Assembly (NCBI RefSeq): GCF_024362695.1
Contig: NC_065422.1
Span: 13,949,534 to 14,013,533 of the forward strand
DNA from: Pectinophora gossypiella
Taxonomy: Eukaryota; Arthropoda; Insecta; Lepidoptera; Gelechiidae
Reading direction: 5' to 3'
DNA: 64,000 nt
Within the stretch, counting starts at the first letter, position 1. Every line of letters begins with the position of its first letter. The notes under the pieces are model-generated. The model saw only the letters and a list, made by a program, of their open reading frames with translations, was not told the DNA's origin and did not search any database. Of this stretch, positions 25,201-40,200 are shown one piece after another. The position numbers and the translations under genes were made by a program.

Positions 25201-28200
25201 ACTGCTTAGGCTGACCCATGATCCCAGGAGTGAGTTTGGTCCTGTGCTTATAAGCGGAACAAATACGGCATTTGTTGACAAAATCAAGCACGTCGCGGTA
25301 CATTCCTGGCCAGAAATACCTCAAACACAACCTACGGTGCGTTTTAAACACCCCGAGATGTGCCGAGGTCGGTGGTTCGTGGTTTTCGGACATGACCTGC
25401 AGACGGTTTGACCTTGGCACAACAATCTTCCAATCAAACTCCTGAGTCAGGGCATACTTACCCTTGCTGTATCGTAGAAGAGTACCATTTTCGACGCGAT
25501 AATTGGGATAATTTTTGGGATAAGCCGTACAACCAGAGAAAACCTTATCATACCACTCATCACCGGTTCCTGCATTTGGAGCATTGATGGCATCCACATG
25601 CAGCAATCGTGAGAGGGCATCAGGGACGACATTATCCTTCCCTTTCCTATGCTCGATTGTAAAATTAAATTGGGATAACCTACAACCCCAACGAGCTAAG
25701 CGTCCCGTAGGATTCTCCAAATTCATGAACCACCTAAGTGAAGCGTGATCGGTTACGACGGTGAATGGTCTACTACCTAAATATGGTTCAAATTTTTCAA
25801 CCGCGTACACAACTGCTAACGCCTCCCTTTCGGTAGCACTATAGTTACGTTCGTTTTTGTTAAGGGATCTGCTGATATAAGCGATAGGGCGGTCATGGCC
25901 ATCAATATTCTGCGCTAACACACCTCCTACGCCAAAATTTGATGCATCGCAGTGAACTGAAAATGGTTTACTAAAATCAGGGCAGGCTAAAATTGGAGCT
26001 GAAACTAAACTGGTTTTTAATGTATCAAAAGCGTTTTCTGCGTCTTGGTTCCAGATATATTTGGTTTTTGAGCTGGTAAGAGCGTGTAAGGGTGCTGCAA
26101 TGGTGGAGAAATTCCTAATAAACCTACGGTACCAAGAACAAACACCTAAAAAGGTTTTTAGTTCCTTCGGATTTTTGGGTACCGGGAACTCCAGAACAGC
26201 ACGAACCTTATCGGGATCCGTCCTAAGCCCAAACTCATCCACTACATAACCCAGATATTTTAAAGAGCTACGGAAGAATTTGCTCTTCTCAAAGTTAATT
26301 GTTAAATTGGCGCTGTGTATCCTATCGTGAAGCCTTTTTAACAGAAGTATGTGCGTTTCCAGATCCTCAGCAACTACTATTATATCGTCGATGTACACGA
26401 ATATCATGCCTTTAGTTATGTCACTGCAGAAAGGATGTCCAAACAACATGTCCATGAGCCGTTGTTGGCGAGCAGGAGCTCCGCATAGGCCGAATGGCAT
26501 AACTTTAAATTTAAACAACCCCCTACCAGGCACTGTGAAACTAGTCTTCTCCTGTGAGCTAGGGTCGAGTGGAATTTGCCAAAAGCTCGATTTAAAATCC
26601 ACAGAACTGATGTACTTGGCATTCTTGAGGCTATCCAATATCTGGGGTATGTAGGGAATGGCATAAGCATCGCCTTTCGTCACAGAGTTGAGCCTCCGGC
26701 AGTCCAGACAAAATCGCCATGTACCGTCAGCTTTAGGAACCATAAGGACTGGATTGTTCCATGGACTCTCGCTCGGAGCGACAACGTCCAGCTCCAGCAT
26801 CTTGTCCAACTCCTTATGTAGTTCCTTCTGCTTTTCCGGTGACATGGGATAAGGTCTACACTTGACCGGTGGCGCAACCCCAGTGTCGATGACGTGCTGT
26901 GTAAGATGCGTCCTACCTAAACCCTTGCGCTCGAAAGAAATGTCTTGAAATTTGGTTATCATAAGCTCCGCTAACTCCTTGTGTTCATTGGAAAGACTGT
27001 GATAAGCTTGTATAGAGTTGACTGGCATTTCTATAAACTTTTGTGGACCTCTCATGTAGGAAACACTTTCAAAAATTTCTGGCATCAAATTGTATGCCCG
27101 CCAAAAGTCTACGCCTAAAATAACATTTAATTTAATACTGGGTATTATAAAGAATTTCAAAATTTTTGTTACACCATTAAATGTAATGGGCAACATTAAA
27201 AATCCTATTGATTTACACTGGGAACCATCCGCAACAGTAACATTAGTTTCTTTCCCAGATTGCACCGTAAAACCTAATGACTCAAAATATTTTTGTGCTC
27301 CATTACCTAAAATAGAAATTGCTGCACCTGAGTCCAGCAATCCATAAACTGTCAAATCCAGGACATTAAGTTTCAAATATGGTCGAACGTCATCATCATT
27401 GGGCTCGAACAAAACGGAAGCTATGTTGTTAAGCTTAAAATAATTAGTTACTACCTGTAACCATTGTTTCCAATCCCCATCTTCGACCTTCGATGGAGGA
27501 TCGGCGTTATTGTCCGAGCAACCTAGTTTTTTGGGTTATTACATTTTGGGCACGACCTTACCGTAAACCCTAAATGACCGCATTTAAAACATTTAACTGT
27601 CTTGTCCCTACACCTTGCGGTTGAGTGAGTAGACACTTTACATCTTTTACAAAAAACTGATTTGTTAGCCGCAGATTTTGTATTAGGATAACTACTAGGC
27701 TTTTCAATACTTGGCGGTTGTCGCTGCCTAAAAGTTTGAGCCTGAATTGGTGGCTGAACTGCCGAGACCTGTTCCGTTTCCCTAACATCGGCGGATTCGC
27801 TGACGGGCATTACAGGTTTCGTTTTACCCTTGTAAACAAAGTCACTGTTTAAACTAGACTGCTTAGGTGGTTCGACAAACAGCTGTGTCATTTGTCGCGC
27901 AGATTCTATTTTTCGGCATTTTCCTTTTAGTTCAGCTATCGTAGCTACTTCGTGCAATGCTAACTGCTCTCTAAAAATGGGTCTAATATTATGTATTAAA
28001 ATTTCAAATTTGTCACTGTCCAAAAGTGGTCGTTTCAATTGTGAAAACATACAGTTCATGACTGCAAAATAGATGTGTGTTGGTTCATCCTGTCCTTGGG
28101 TGCGAGCTCTAATCTCCCCCAGCAAACGATAATCAAAATCAACGGGTGCGAATTCTTGGACTAAAAGCTCACTCAATTCCTGCCAAGAAGAAACCTGCTC

Positions 28201-31200
28201 CTTAACACCTCTGTACCATAGAAGACCTTGATCCGAAAAGAAACAAAAGGCGGACCTGAAAAGTACATTGTCACTAACTCCGAACGCTGAGGCGCGTTCA
28301 CCTATCGATTGCAAGAACGTATGTGGACTCGTACGGCCGTCGAATTTAATGTTCCACTTCATTAAATTAATTGCTGAACCATCTGTCCCTTTTCCCCTGT
28401 TTCCCTCTTCTGGGTCGATGACGTTTTTTGTTGACAACAATTTCTCCAATGAGTGACCGCAAGCTATAAGATTTTTATTCAGCTTCAATTTTATGTCCCT
28501 ATCGACAGACTCCGTGCATACCACACGCTCAAGACGGTGACGAAGATGATTATATAAAGCCCTAGCACGCATAAGGTGATGACGTTCCCTAGACTTCACT
28601 GCTAAATCAAGTTTTGCCTGCAGCTCCTTCAGCTTTTCGGTGATGATTGGGAATTCTGCCTGTGGTCTTCGTTCATCATCCATTATTTCATCCGGAGAGA
28701 AACCAGGGATCAACTCCCTAAGCTGTTTCTTCAAATTGAGAACAGTATCAGCCGGTGCTTCTGCACGAATACTCACTTCATATATTAACTCATCACGGAG
28801 CAGTGAATGTAAATAAACAGTTTGGATATCCATGGTTGTGTTTCAGAGTTATATTTTCAAGATTGAAAAGAGGTTTGAAGTAAACTGAAGTAAATTTATG
28901 TTTCAAAATGTACCCGTCTGCCTCCAAAACTTAATTTCTAAAATATGTACTAAATTTTCATATAATATAAACCAAATAAGTGTAATTATCACACAACATC
29001 AATTCTCAGTCTATTCCTGCAAATAATTTTTCAAAACAATAAAAGAAACAACAGTGTTTTATATTAATTTTGTTTAAGGTTATGTTTACTATATAGTCAA
29101 GTTTAGGGAGCAGGGGATTAGTTTTTTAAAAAGACAAAAATTAGATTGTACTTCACTAATTTACTTTTATTAACTATGTGAGACGTGCGTACAAAGTTGG
29201 ATGCGCGACACGAATGTCAATTGTGCTTAAACTAGTCTTACGCTAAGTGCTTATCTATGCAGAGGTTCCAGGAATTATGCCACCCTTGATGTGCTGATCA
29301 AGCATTCACGGCTATAGTGCCTACAGTCCTTAAGGGCTGGGCTGACATAACTCCTCCCTCCTCAAGTTCGAAATCACCTGACGATTTAGAGTCACGATGA
29401 TTTCGAAAAACCTTAAGTTTCCATAGGATGTAACTTACACAACTTAACGCTATAATTATATAAAGTACAATAGTTGCTAGACTAACACTATTCGTGTCTA
29501 CGATTACGCTTTCACTATTTGTTTCACTGGTTGCACTAACACTTTTTAGATCACTAGAGAGTTGCTTGAGATTGTCCAAATTAACGCCCTTGATGTTAAC
29601 ACTTACTTCGGTACTAACGTTTATTTTCTGCAAGTCTGGTAAACTAGTTATTGGAGTAATTCTAAGACGGTTGTCAGCCATTGAAGATTGCCGCCGGTCT
29701 AACTTCAGGTCTTCGAAGTAGAGATCGCATCTTTCATCCGTAGTTAGAAGGTAAGTTCCTCGTAGCTGTATTCGATTGACGTCGGCCTGGCATTTCTCTG
29801 TCATGATGTGGTTGGTTCGGCTAAATATTATCCAATTCTTAGGTCCGATACGCTGAATTTTAACATCTTCTATATCTACGGCATGCAGCTTGCAGAGCGT
29901 CAGGTTATCTTCAAATTTCATCAAATGCTCGATACAAGTGGGCTCAGGGTAAGTAACTATGTCATCTTCCCCACACAGGAACTGTTCAGCAGCTATTTCC
30001 TCGCAGTGCTTGTCTAAGGGTAGGTATTTCAAACCATTCGCCAAAAGGTAAGGATATTTGGGTATTATTACTGATGTGAGATTTCGGATTGAATTGAATA
30101 TAGGTATGGAATATAATTTGAAATAATTGTACATATAACCATCAGTTAGGGGAACATCCATTACAAACGTAATCTGATTTTTCTTAATATACGCCTTAAC
30201 ATTAAAAGTAGTTTCTATATTAACTAAATTATCTACACTAATAGGGTACACCAATTTATTGACCGTACTTATAGATTCTAAAACATTCAAGAGTTCGTCG
30301 GAGTTTAATATAGACTGATGAAGTACTGATACCTTACTTAGTGCCAGTGATGTTTCAATTTCACTTATCGTGAGATAAATTGAATAAAAAGTGTTCATGA
30401 ATAAATGATACATGTTTAATACATATACCGCATAGATTGAATTATTTTCCTTAGTAGCTATGTGTTTAACTAACCTCTCTACTCGTTTGAGGCGTTCATC
30501 TATTATGAAAGAATTATTTTGTAGGGTTTCAGTATTGTTAATTATAGTATTCACCATTTTTAGAATAATAGACATTTGGTGTTCCCTTTTAATTTCATTT
30601 CCCTTCATTTGGGAGATCAATTTGTCATATCGTAAAGCATCATCGTGATCCAGGTTTCCGGTAATTACTTTGATCATAGAACCGAGAGGATTCAGAAGGC
30701 CTCTCCTAACTCTGCTAAATGGCATTATTTGTTTAAACTTTTGTATAGTTATGTTGTGCAAGTTTTGAGCCTGTAATTTAGCGTTATAAAACTCATTTTC
30801 ATAAGGTTTATTATTATCAATCAGTTTATCGAATTCCTTAAACTTTTTAGAATGTAAAATGAAGTCATCTTCGATGCCACTTAGGTCTAACACCTTTACG
30901 ATAGTCCATGTGCTCTCCTGTCGATGTGCCTGACCCAGTTTAACGGGTAAAATACCCGGGTTTTTATCTATGTCCTGAAGTTGTAGATTCTGCACGCCAT
31001 GTATCAACATCGTCCATGTCAGGGCCAGCCAGCACCTGCGGAGGACGTTTAATATTTTTAATGGGTACCTTAGTTTCCCTTGTGCCTATACGTATTGGTA
31101 CGACATTTCTAACCGGTTTGCCTATTACTATTGCCTTGTGATATCTATCCTTATCCTTTGCCTTTCTTTTATTGACGTCCTTAGCAAAAATTACATCACC

Positions 31201-34200
31201 TATTTCAAAGCTTGGTTCACCTTCACCACCCTTAACCTGTCTAGCCTTTTCCTTCTTTGCTAAAGCGTTTTCACATATGTACGCGTAGAGATATTTCATT
31301 CTTTTATTATGGTCCTTTATGAGTTGTTGAGTGAAAGACCTCTCAAAGTCACAATCGAAGACTTGACTCGAACAAGTGTGGCCAAAAACGACCTCAAAAG
31401 GCGTGAGATTTGTTGTTGTATGAATGGTATTATTGTAGGCCATTATGGAATAAGCCATGATGGATGCCGCGTCAGTACACTTCTGTTCATAACGAGCCAA
31501 ACGATATATTTCTATTATAGTCGAATGGAAGCGTTCGACTATACCAGTTGAATTGGGATTATTGGGGGTGGAGATATGAAGTTTAATTTTGTGAAGATTC
31601 ATAAGTTCCCTCATGAGTTCGTTATTAAACTCACTGCCCGGATCACTTGAAAGTTTCCGAGGTACGCCGTAAAATGAGAAATATTTCGTGAGGGCTCTTA
31701 CGACCTCTGGGGTTGAACGGTTTGGGATTTCAAACGCCTGTGCGAGTTTACTAAAAGCATCAACAAGTGTTAAGTAGTGACTTCCATCTATTGAAAATAT
31801 ATCCATAAACACCTCCTGAAACGGAGCGTCCTGAGTTTGCGTAAGTTGCAGAGTTGGTTTTAACGGCTTTCTATCATATTTCATTCGGCGGCAGGCCTCG
31901 CAGCCGTTTATAACTGCAGCCACCGTATTAATCATGTTCTCCCAATAATAATTTCTACGAATTCTAGTTGAAGTCTCCTTGATGCCGCGATGACACGTGA
32001 GACCTTCGTGATATTTTTTTATAATAGCTTTTTGTTCTCTTTCATCTTCCACATACACTATCCGTTCAGTACACTCATAAAACTCTACCGTTCCGCGTTT
32101 AAACAGTTCAATTATAATTTTCGAAAAGGCTTTCCTCAATGTTTCATTTTCAAAATATACAAAATATTTAACTTTGGGTTTTATATATTCTTTTAAGAAT
32201 TGTTTGATGATGTCGTCATCGTTAGGCAAGAACACTTCTATTATCTTTTGTTTTTTTCCAGAAAGGTCTTTAACTTGTATGGTGTTTTTAAACCATTGAT
32301 AAATATGAATCTGGTTAGGCTTTGTGTCAATTGCTTCGTGGAGAATAGGGATGCCAAATGATTCCAACTCCAAACCCGAATGAATTGTATCCGTAGAGCT
32401 ACCGTCTGAAATTATTGGGAACTCGGGCTCCGAGTCACGGTGTTCCAAGTTTTCTGATACGGTTAAAGTTTCTGAAGAATCAGAGATTGTTATTGTATCA
32501 GAATTATCACGTTGACGTCTTTTTGCTAGTTCAGAAACCCTGGCTTCAATTTGCTTCATGAATTCTCCTAGCTCGTCTTTCTTATCGACGTTTACTTTCA
32601 TAGATGTATTATCGTTTTCGTTAGTCTCACTGTCGGAGTCTATAGCGTTAAGTTTTATACGCGAGAGGGAGTCGGCGTTAGCGTTCTGTTTGCCCTTTTT
32701 GTATTTAATATTGTAGTCAAATTCCTGCAACTTAAGACGCCAGCGCATTAATTTGGAGTTCGGTTCCTTTAGCGAGTCTAACCATTCTAAAGGTTTATGG
32801 TCGGTATAAATATCGAATTTATTTCCGTAGAGATAAGGCCTAAAATGTTTGGTTGCCCATATTACAGCGAGAAGTTCCTTCTCGATGGTACTATAACGTG
32901 ACTCGGTGTCACTTAAGGTTCTGCTGGCGTATGCCACTGGCCTATCTTGACCAATGGGGCCTTGAGAAAGTACAGCTCCTAGGGCCACATTGGATGCGTC
33001 CGTTGTTAGTATATAAGGTTTTGTGAAATCGGGGAATTGTAATATTGGCGCGCTTGTAAGCAGTTCCTTACACCTTTCGAAAGCATCAATATATTTTTGA
33101 TCAATAACGATTTTGTTACGCTTCTTGAGGCATGCCGTCAGAGGTTGAGTGATCTTCGCGAAGTCCTTGATAAATCGTCTGTAGTAACCGATAAGTCCCA
33201 AGAAACTTTTGATCTCAGTCGTTGTCCTGGGTAATGGATAGTTAAGAACTGCAGCGATCTTATCGTTATTAGGCATAAGACCGTCACTAGTGATCGTGTG
33301 GCCTAAATATTGAACCTCTTTTCTTAGGAATTCCGATTTGTCTAGTTGTACCTTGAGATTTGTCTGTCTAAGTCGGTCAAATACAGCTCGAAGTTGTTTA
33401 AGATGTTCTTGTAGACTGGTGGAAAACACAATTATATCATCCAGGTACACAAGACAATGTATTCCCTGTAATCCACGTAATACATTGTCCATAGTCCTTT
33501 GGAAGGTGGCTGGAGCCGTCTTTAGGCCAAAAGGCATCCTAAGGAATTCATAATGACCCGTTTGTGTACTGAATGCAGTTTTCTGTCTATCACTATCGTT
33601 TACTTCTATCTGGTGATAGCCGCTAGCAAGGTCCAGAGTTGTGAAATATTTACTTTTGCCTAGCTTATCGAAAAGGTCGGTGATATGGGGTAAGGGGTAT
33701 TTATCGTCTATTGTCAAATCATTTAACCGCCTGTAGTCCACAACCATTCTGTACTTTACCTGACCAGAAGCATCCATTTTCTTAGGTACTAAATGTACAG
33801 GTGCGTTCCAGGGTGAATGAGACTCCTGTATGATGTTATCTTCTAACAGTTTGTCCACCTGTCTTCTAATTTCATCAGCCACAGCCGGTGGTTGTCTGTA
33901 TGGTTTTGAGTAAACTGGATCTTCATTTTTGGTTCGTATGAAATGTTTTATCTGATTCGTGAATGTGAGCGGTAACTGCTCACAGTAAAATACGTCCTTG
34001 TAGTCGTGGCACAGCTTCTCGATGTTTGCCCGTTCCTCCGGGTTCATGTGTTCAAGTCGCAATTTGGACAAATTGTGTGTTAACAGTTCATCGGTATTTA
34101 TATTATCTCTATCCTTAAGAAAATTTACATTATTTACCTTTGGAACGTATTCGGTAACCTCAAAAGGGGAAGTGACCACTATATCCATTGGGTCCTCTGA

Positions 34201-37200
34201 AGCGTTTTGTATCACCGTGGTTGCGTATCCCCTGACACAACTTACCAAAGCGTCAGGCATTCGCACGCCGTTGCAAAATTGTGTAAAATTTAATATTGCC
34301 TCACCTGAATACATGTTTGTTGGAATTTTCACTCTAATTTCCGCTCGCGGGGGTATTGTTAATACATAATTATCACAATGATGAATAATAGGTATATCAG
34401 TAAACTTGGTCTTCAGCACACCATCCTTGAGATTTATGATAGCGTCCATTGATTTTAAGAGATCGTTTCCAAGTAGTCCATCATAACGAGGATCGACCTC
34501 ATATAAATAGAATTTATGTATCGCTGGACTTTTGAACGTAGTCATTAATGGGACTTCGATTACTTGATCATGGTGTGAACTAGCGTGGGTGCTTATGACT
34601 TCAAACGGTTCTTGGGAAATGTAATCCCGAAAGTACCGATAAGCCTTTTGTGGGCTAATAAATGAACGTGTACTACCGGTGTCTATCATAAATTTTGAAT
34701 CGATCTCGGGTAAGTAAATGTATGGCAACTTCAATTTTATATCACAATTTAACTCTATTTTTTCCTCGCGCCTATCGAGGCGTGTACGTGAAAATTTCGC
34801 GTCTGCTTGTTATCATCTTGGTTGGAGTCGTATGCACTCATAGCGCATTCTGTCTTATCTGCACTCGCTTCCTCTAAGGCGAGCGTGGGCGTGCATTGTT
34901 CGTCTGTATCAAATGAACACGAATTATAATAATATGAAGAGTCTTCATTGTATGAGTTATACTCAGGTACGTAAGGGTCTTCCATATAATACGGGTAATC
35001 GGTTTCATAAAGTTCGGTTTCATTTACATGGAAGCTATGTTTCAAAGGGGGTGCGGTGCGCATGGTAACATCCGAGGGGAATGACGGTTGAGCAACTTGT
35101 TGTGGAGGTCTATAACCTTGTTGTTGACCGAATTGTTGAGGTCGCATAGGGGGTAACTGTTGTAAGCCTACTGGTCTATAGCCATAGGGTGCAGGGCGAC
35201 CTGCTTGCGGGTTGAACTGCGGCCTGTATCCAAACTGTGTAGTCTGTACTGGACGATTTTGGAATTGATGCGGTATTGGAAATCTAGACTGGGGAATGCC
35301 AAATTTAAATTGAGGGATGCCGAATTTAAATTGATTTTGAGTATTTGTGTTTTGATTGGGCATAAAGGTTCGTGAACCAAAACCCTGGTTCTGAACAGGT
35401 AAATTATTGCCAAATTTGAACTGAGGTGTTGAGACAAATGAGGTGGATTGTTGCGGGGTAGGTACGAGGGGCGCTTGAGGCTTAGCAATCGCAGATGTGT
35501 TAGTTTTATTTTTAGCCTGATATTGTTCGTGAAAATTCACTTCCTCGAGTACCACGCTGAGGGCGTCCTCCAGCGTATTGGGTCCGTGGAGTCGTACAAT
35601 CCTGACCATATTTTCCGGCAAGTTAAACAAGAAGACGTTAAGCGCCAATTTATTATAAATAGTAATTTTACTACTCCTCATTTGAACATCATCCAACAAG
35701 TTAACCTTAGCAATAAGGTTGGCCCTTATCGATTTCACACGGTTACAAAATTCTAAGTAAGTTTCACCTGTTTTTATCTTTAGCGATTCTAAAGTCATGG
35801 CAATGCACTCTTCACTGCGCGGATCCCCAAAGTGTATCTGCAGTAATTCCTTGAATTCCGCCCACGTCTCTACATCCGAACGCTCGCTAATCAACGCAGC
35901 TGCATTATCAGTAAGCCTGCTCGTGATTACTTGCATAACATACTCATTTTGAGCTTGATCACCTCGAAACCTTTCAATAATGTATTCACATTTCCTTAAA
36001 AATAAGTTTATGTGCCGTCCATCGCCATTAAACATAGGAATTATTTTAATAAATTCACTAGGAATGATCCTTAAATTGACCTCCGCCATGTCGGAAAATT
36101 GCTAGATTTACTTCGATCACTAAAATATTATATTACTTAATAGATTTTTATTTAAAAATGATGAATATCAATCTCAATGTTACAAGTAAGTATTACAATT
36201 TTCAATCTTAATACAGGTAAACTTAACTAAATTAACTAATTCAGATCACGTTTGAAATGAGAAAGGTTCGATCTCAAGTACACGTAGTAGGGATAGTAAG
36301 GAAGGCGAAAAGTTTTACTCACCATGCCCGAACGACACCCATCTCTGAATATATCCACTTCACAGTATAGTCCCGTAGTTGACAAATTTATTTGTTCGTA
36401 AGATTCGCTTAGTCCGTCGCTCCCGCACCTTTTTTCACAGCACCAGACGATTTTAGTCCAATTTTTACGCGAAATAGCGCGAGTAGCACGGGTAGAACAG
36501 CGAATCCTACCGGCTGCGCCAGTCAAGTTTAGGGAGCAGGGGATTAGTTTTTTAAAAAGACAAAAATTAGATTGTACTTCACTAATTTACTTTTATTAAC
36601 TATGTGAGACGTGCGTACAAAGTTGGATGCGCGACACGAATGTCAATTGTGCTTAAACTAGTCTTACGCTAAGTGCTTATCTATGCAGAGGTTCCAGGAA
36701 TTATGCCACCCTTGATGTGCTGATCAAGCATTCACGGCTATAGTGCCTACAGTCCTTAAGGGCTGGGCTGACATAACTATATATTAAATGTTTATTCTCA
36801 AGTAAATATATTGTTGTAATTATATAAAGATTGTAAAGCAAGTGTACTACTATATATTTCTCAATAAAGTTGTTATTGACAGACAGTTCTATAATAGTAT
36901 TTTATGCAACAGTTGTATAAGAAGGGTCAAAAAATGCGAGTGGCGTGAGTTGCGATGTGAGCCTTGGCGAACATCGCAATAAGAGACGCCACGAGCATTT
37001 TTTGACCTAGTTATACAACGTTGCATACAATACTTTTTCTACGACGACGTAATTTTAAATGAAACAAAAATTATACAAAGAAAAATTTTATTTATAAAAA
37101 TTATTTTCCAACGCGCGGGAAAATGGCGGCAAATGTATACTTTTTTTTTATAGTATATCTATGGCACCAAACAAAGTAAAGGTGCCAGTTTCCAGGTCAA

Positions 37201-40200
37201 AAAAAAAAAAAAAAACAACAACAATGCTTTTTTGGCGACATTATAGTACAGTTACACTTTGTAAACAATGCTTTTATAGGCCATAGAGCGTACACTTTTT
37301 CAAAGAGTTTAATTATGTATGTACTTATATTAGACTTTTTGGTTATTTAAATGCCAGATTAAAGTAGAGGAGTAGAAAAAATTATTTCCAAAACAAATAA
37401 GCAAAATGTTTGCCAAGCAGCGGCACAACTGACAATATGATGATGAAACTAAGTTACAAAGTTTTAATTGCAAACCAATGTCCTATTATAAATGAAAAAG
37501 AATTTACTAGAAAGTAATATATAATTGTTTTTAAATGTGAAATTGTTTGTTTTTTTTATTATTAAATTTTTTTTTACCAAAAAGCTCAATACTCAAAAAA
37601 AAATTGCTAGTAAGCATCAAAAAAAATGTTCAAAATTGGTTTTAACCTGTAATTTATATAAACAAGGTTAAAAAAAAAGTATAAACAAATGTAGTACTAA
37701 AAATGACAATAAGCCCTAGACCATTTAGGTTATAAAATTGGGTTTAAACTTATTGTAAATAATAAAACACAAAACAAAATAAGTGATTAAGTTAGGTCTC
37801 AATAGAAGGCCTATAACTTTACTTATACTAAGACAAACACAACTTAACTTAAGATGCAACATAAACACAAACAATTCACACAAAATCCCATCACTTTTTA
37901 ATTAAAAAAAATACACTGTTTTCACAAAATTTATTCTTAAAGTTTATGCCAACACCACTTATATTCTAAAATGGTTGTACAGAGCGACAATTTCACCAAG
38001 AAGGGCGCCACTGAAACACTAGATTTTTGCTACCTTATATGAAAGGTAGGTTAAAGGGTAAAAGGTGTTATGGAAATACAGATATGTTTCAGAAATTTAT
38101 AAAGTGGTGTTTACCTGAAGGGCACAGCTAGATGTTATAGACCGGTGAGCATGAGACAAAGAAAACTCCCTTGAATTTGTACAATGTATATTTTACAGTT
38201 ATAATTATTACAGTACAACCATGGGCAGGTAAAAACCCTATGGAGGGAGACAGGTCGCGCTTTGGTCCGTCAGGTTAATTGTCACTCCGTTACAACCATG
38301 GGATATCACTCTGTTTAAAACACTGTCCGTACACCTGTAGGCACCTCACTTACTCGAGGACCTCTGACTATCAGGCCTACCTGAGGCGTCCCGGTATACC
38401 GTACAGGGGATGCGTTGAGGCCGGCTCAGGCCAGGGCGTGCTGGACGATGGCGGCGCAGCGGGCCAACTGTTACGCAGCTGGCGGGCTGCACGTCCACCG
38501 GTCAACCTCGCAGTCCTTCACCGGGCCTTATCCGGAGTGTTGACAAAAGAAGAGGCGCGGCACATCCGTATGCGCGCCGCACAAAGGAAAGCTTCGACGT
38601 GCAAACAACCAAGGCAAGCTCCGCCGTAATGAAGCTTGGAATAACTCTCCAATGCAGAAGAAAACAGTAAATTCAAATTCAAATTCAAAAATATCTTTAT
38701 TCAGTAGGTAACATAGTTACACTTTGAATCGTCAATTTTACATAACGAACGTCTCATCCGCCTAAAACTACTGCAGCTTCTCACAACCTGTATAGCCGGG
38801 GAAAAGAAGCTGCAAGAAAAACCTCGGCACAGGGCCCTAGACGTTCTTTAAAAAAATAAAAATAAACATAAAACATAAAATATTGGTATACAATTGAGTA
38901 ATTTAGCTGCCTAATATCAGTTCTCAGACAGTTAATCCCATGCATTCATATCTTCTAAATAATCACTAACTTTATAATAACCTTTTTTGTAAAGTTTTTG
39001 TTTAACTACTGTCTTAAAACAGTTGAAAGGCAAATTCTGAATGTCAATGGGAATCTTATTGTAAAAACGTATACATTGCCCCTTAAAAGATTTAGTAATC
39101 TTATGTAATCGACTGACTTGTAAAGCAAGTTTATTTTTGTTCCTGGTATTAACAATGTGCCGATCGCTATTTTTTGCAAATAATCCTATATGTTTTTTTA
39201 CATATATTAAGTTTTCAAAGATATATTGTGATGCCAAAGTTAAAATATTAATTTCTTTAAATTTATTTCTAAGTGACATCTTGGGTCCCAATTTGTAAAT
39301 CGCCCGAATGGCTCGCTTTTGCAGAACAAAAATGCTGTTCATATCTGCAGCATGACCCCACAGCAAGATGCCGTACAATCTGTAGCAATCTTCATTCACA
39401 AAATTTGTTGAAATAGTCTGATCCAATCATAAACTTCTTCTTAGATTAAAACTTGCAAAACGTTAGACGTTGAAAACTGGCAAAAACGTTAAAACTTTAA
39501 AACGTTAAAAACTTAAAGAAAAACAAAAACCCCATCTGCAACAAGGAATGGCAATGATTAGCATGTGGTTCAGCTGACAGCGTGGCAAGGCAACTCACGA
39601 GTGTAAAACAAAGAAAATAACTTACAGGTTCATCCGGGATAGTTGGGCATCGCTCGGATGAAACCTAAACCCACCCACTGGACCTTAGGCGATGGGATTT
39701 CAGTGATGTTGCTGAAAAACAAAGGACCTCGAGGTTATCACCAAGTTGGTGCAAAAATATGCACGAAGAATTGCGAGGACTCACCATCTCGGTTAAGTTG
39801 TTTATTTAAATCGAGACATCGGCTCTTGATGTCGCCGATAAATCGTGGCTTTTAGTTTGCCCACATTATTGTTACGGCAGTGGAGTCTCCGGCGCTCTCG
39901 CGACGTCCCCACTCTCCATAACCTGTCTCTCAGCTCAGCCCGCTGTCAGTCTGACACAAGAACCACGAACAAAGTTGCCAAACTAGAAAAAATCTACCAA
40001 ACCATAAATTCGCCGAATCAACGACAACAATCGATCGACTTGTTTGATCCCAAAATTTAAACAATATAATTATAATTTCAATAAATGTTGCAGATAATTA
40101 AATATACCAAATTTAGAAAAACGAAAAGAAAATTATTAAAATGTTCGGGCCCATCGATAACCCTGCAGCGCCATCTGTGATGTCCTGCGGGTAAAATATA

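Larger units (their letters stand above)
29095..36778 (-). mobile_element. Errantivirus (gypsy/17.6-type endogenous retrovirus), apparently intact
   Basis: 7.7-kb minus-strand element with 258-bp LTRs (29095-29352, 36521-36778) that appear identical by eye, flanked by atat on both sides (29091-29094, 36779-36782). In the sense direction the LTR starts AGTTATG and ends TTGACT. The primer site is TGGCGCAGCCGGTAGGATT, like the tRNA-Ser sites of 17.6/297. The order gag-pol-env, the ATAT target and an env gene define an errantivirus. It is inserted in the leader of the Gypsy element. Matching LTRs and three open ORFs imply a recent insertion. Confidence 0.93.
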
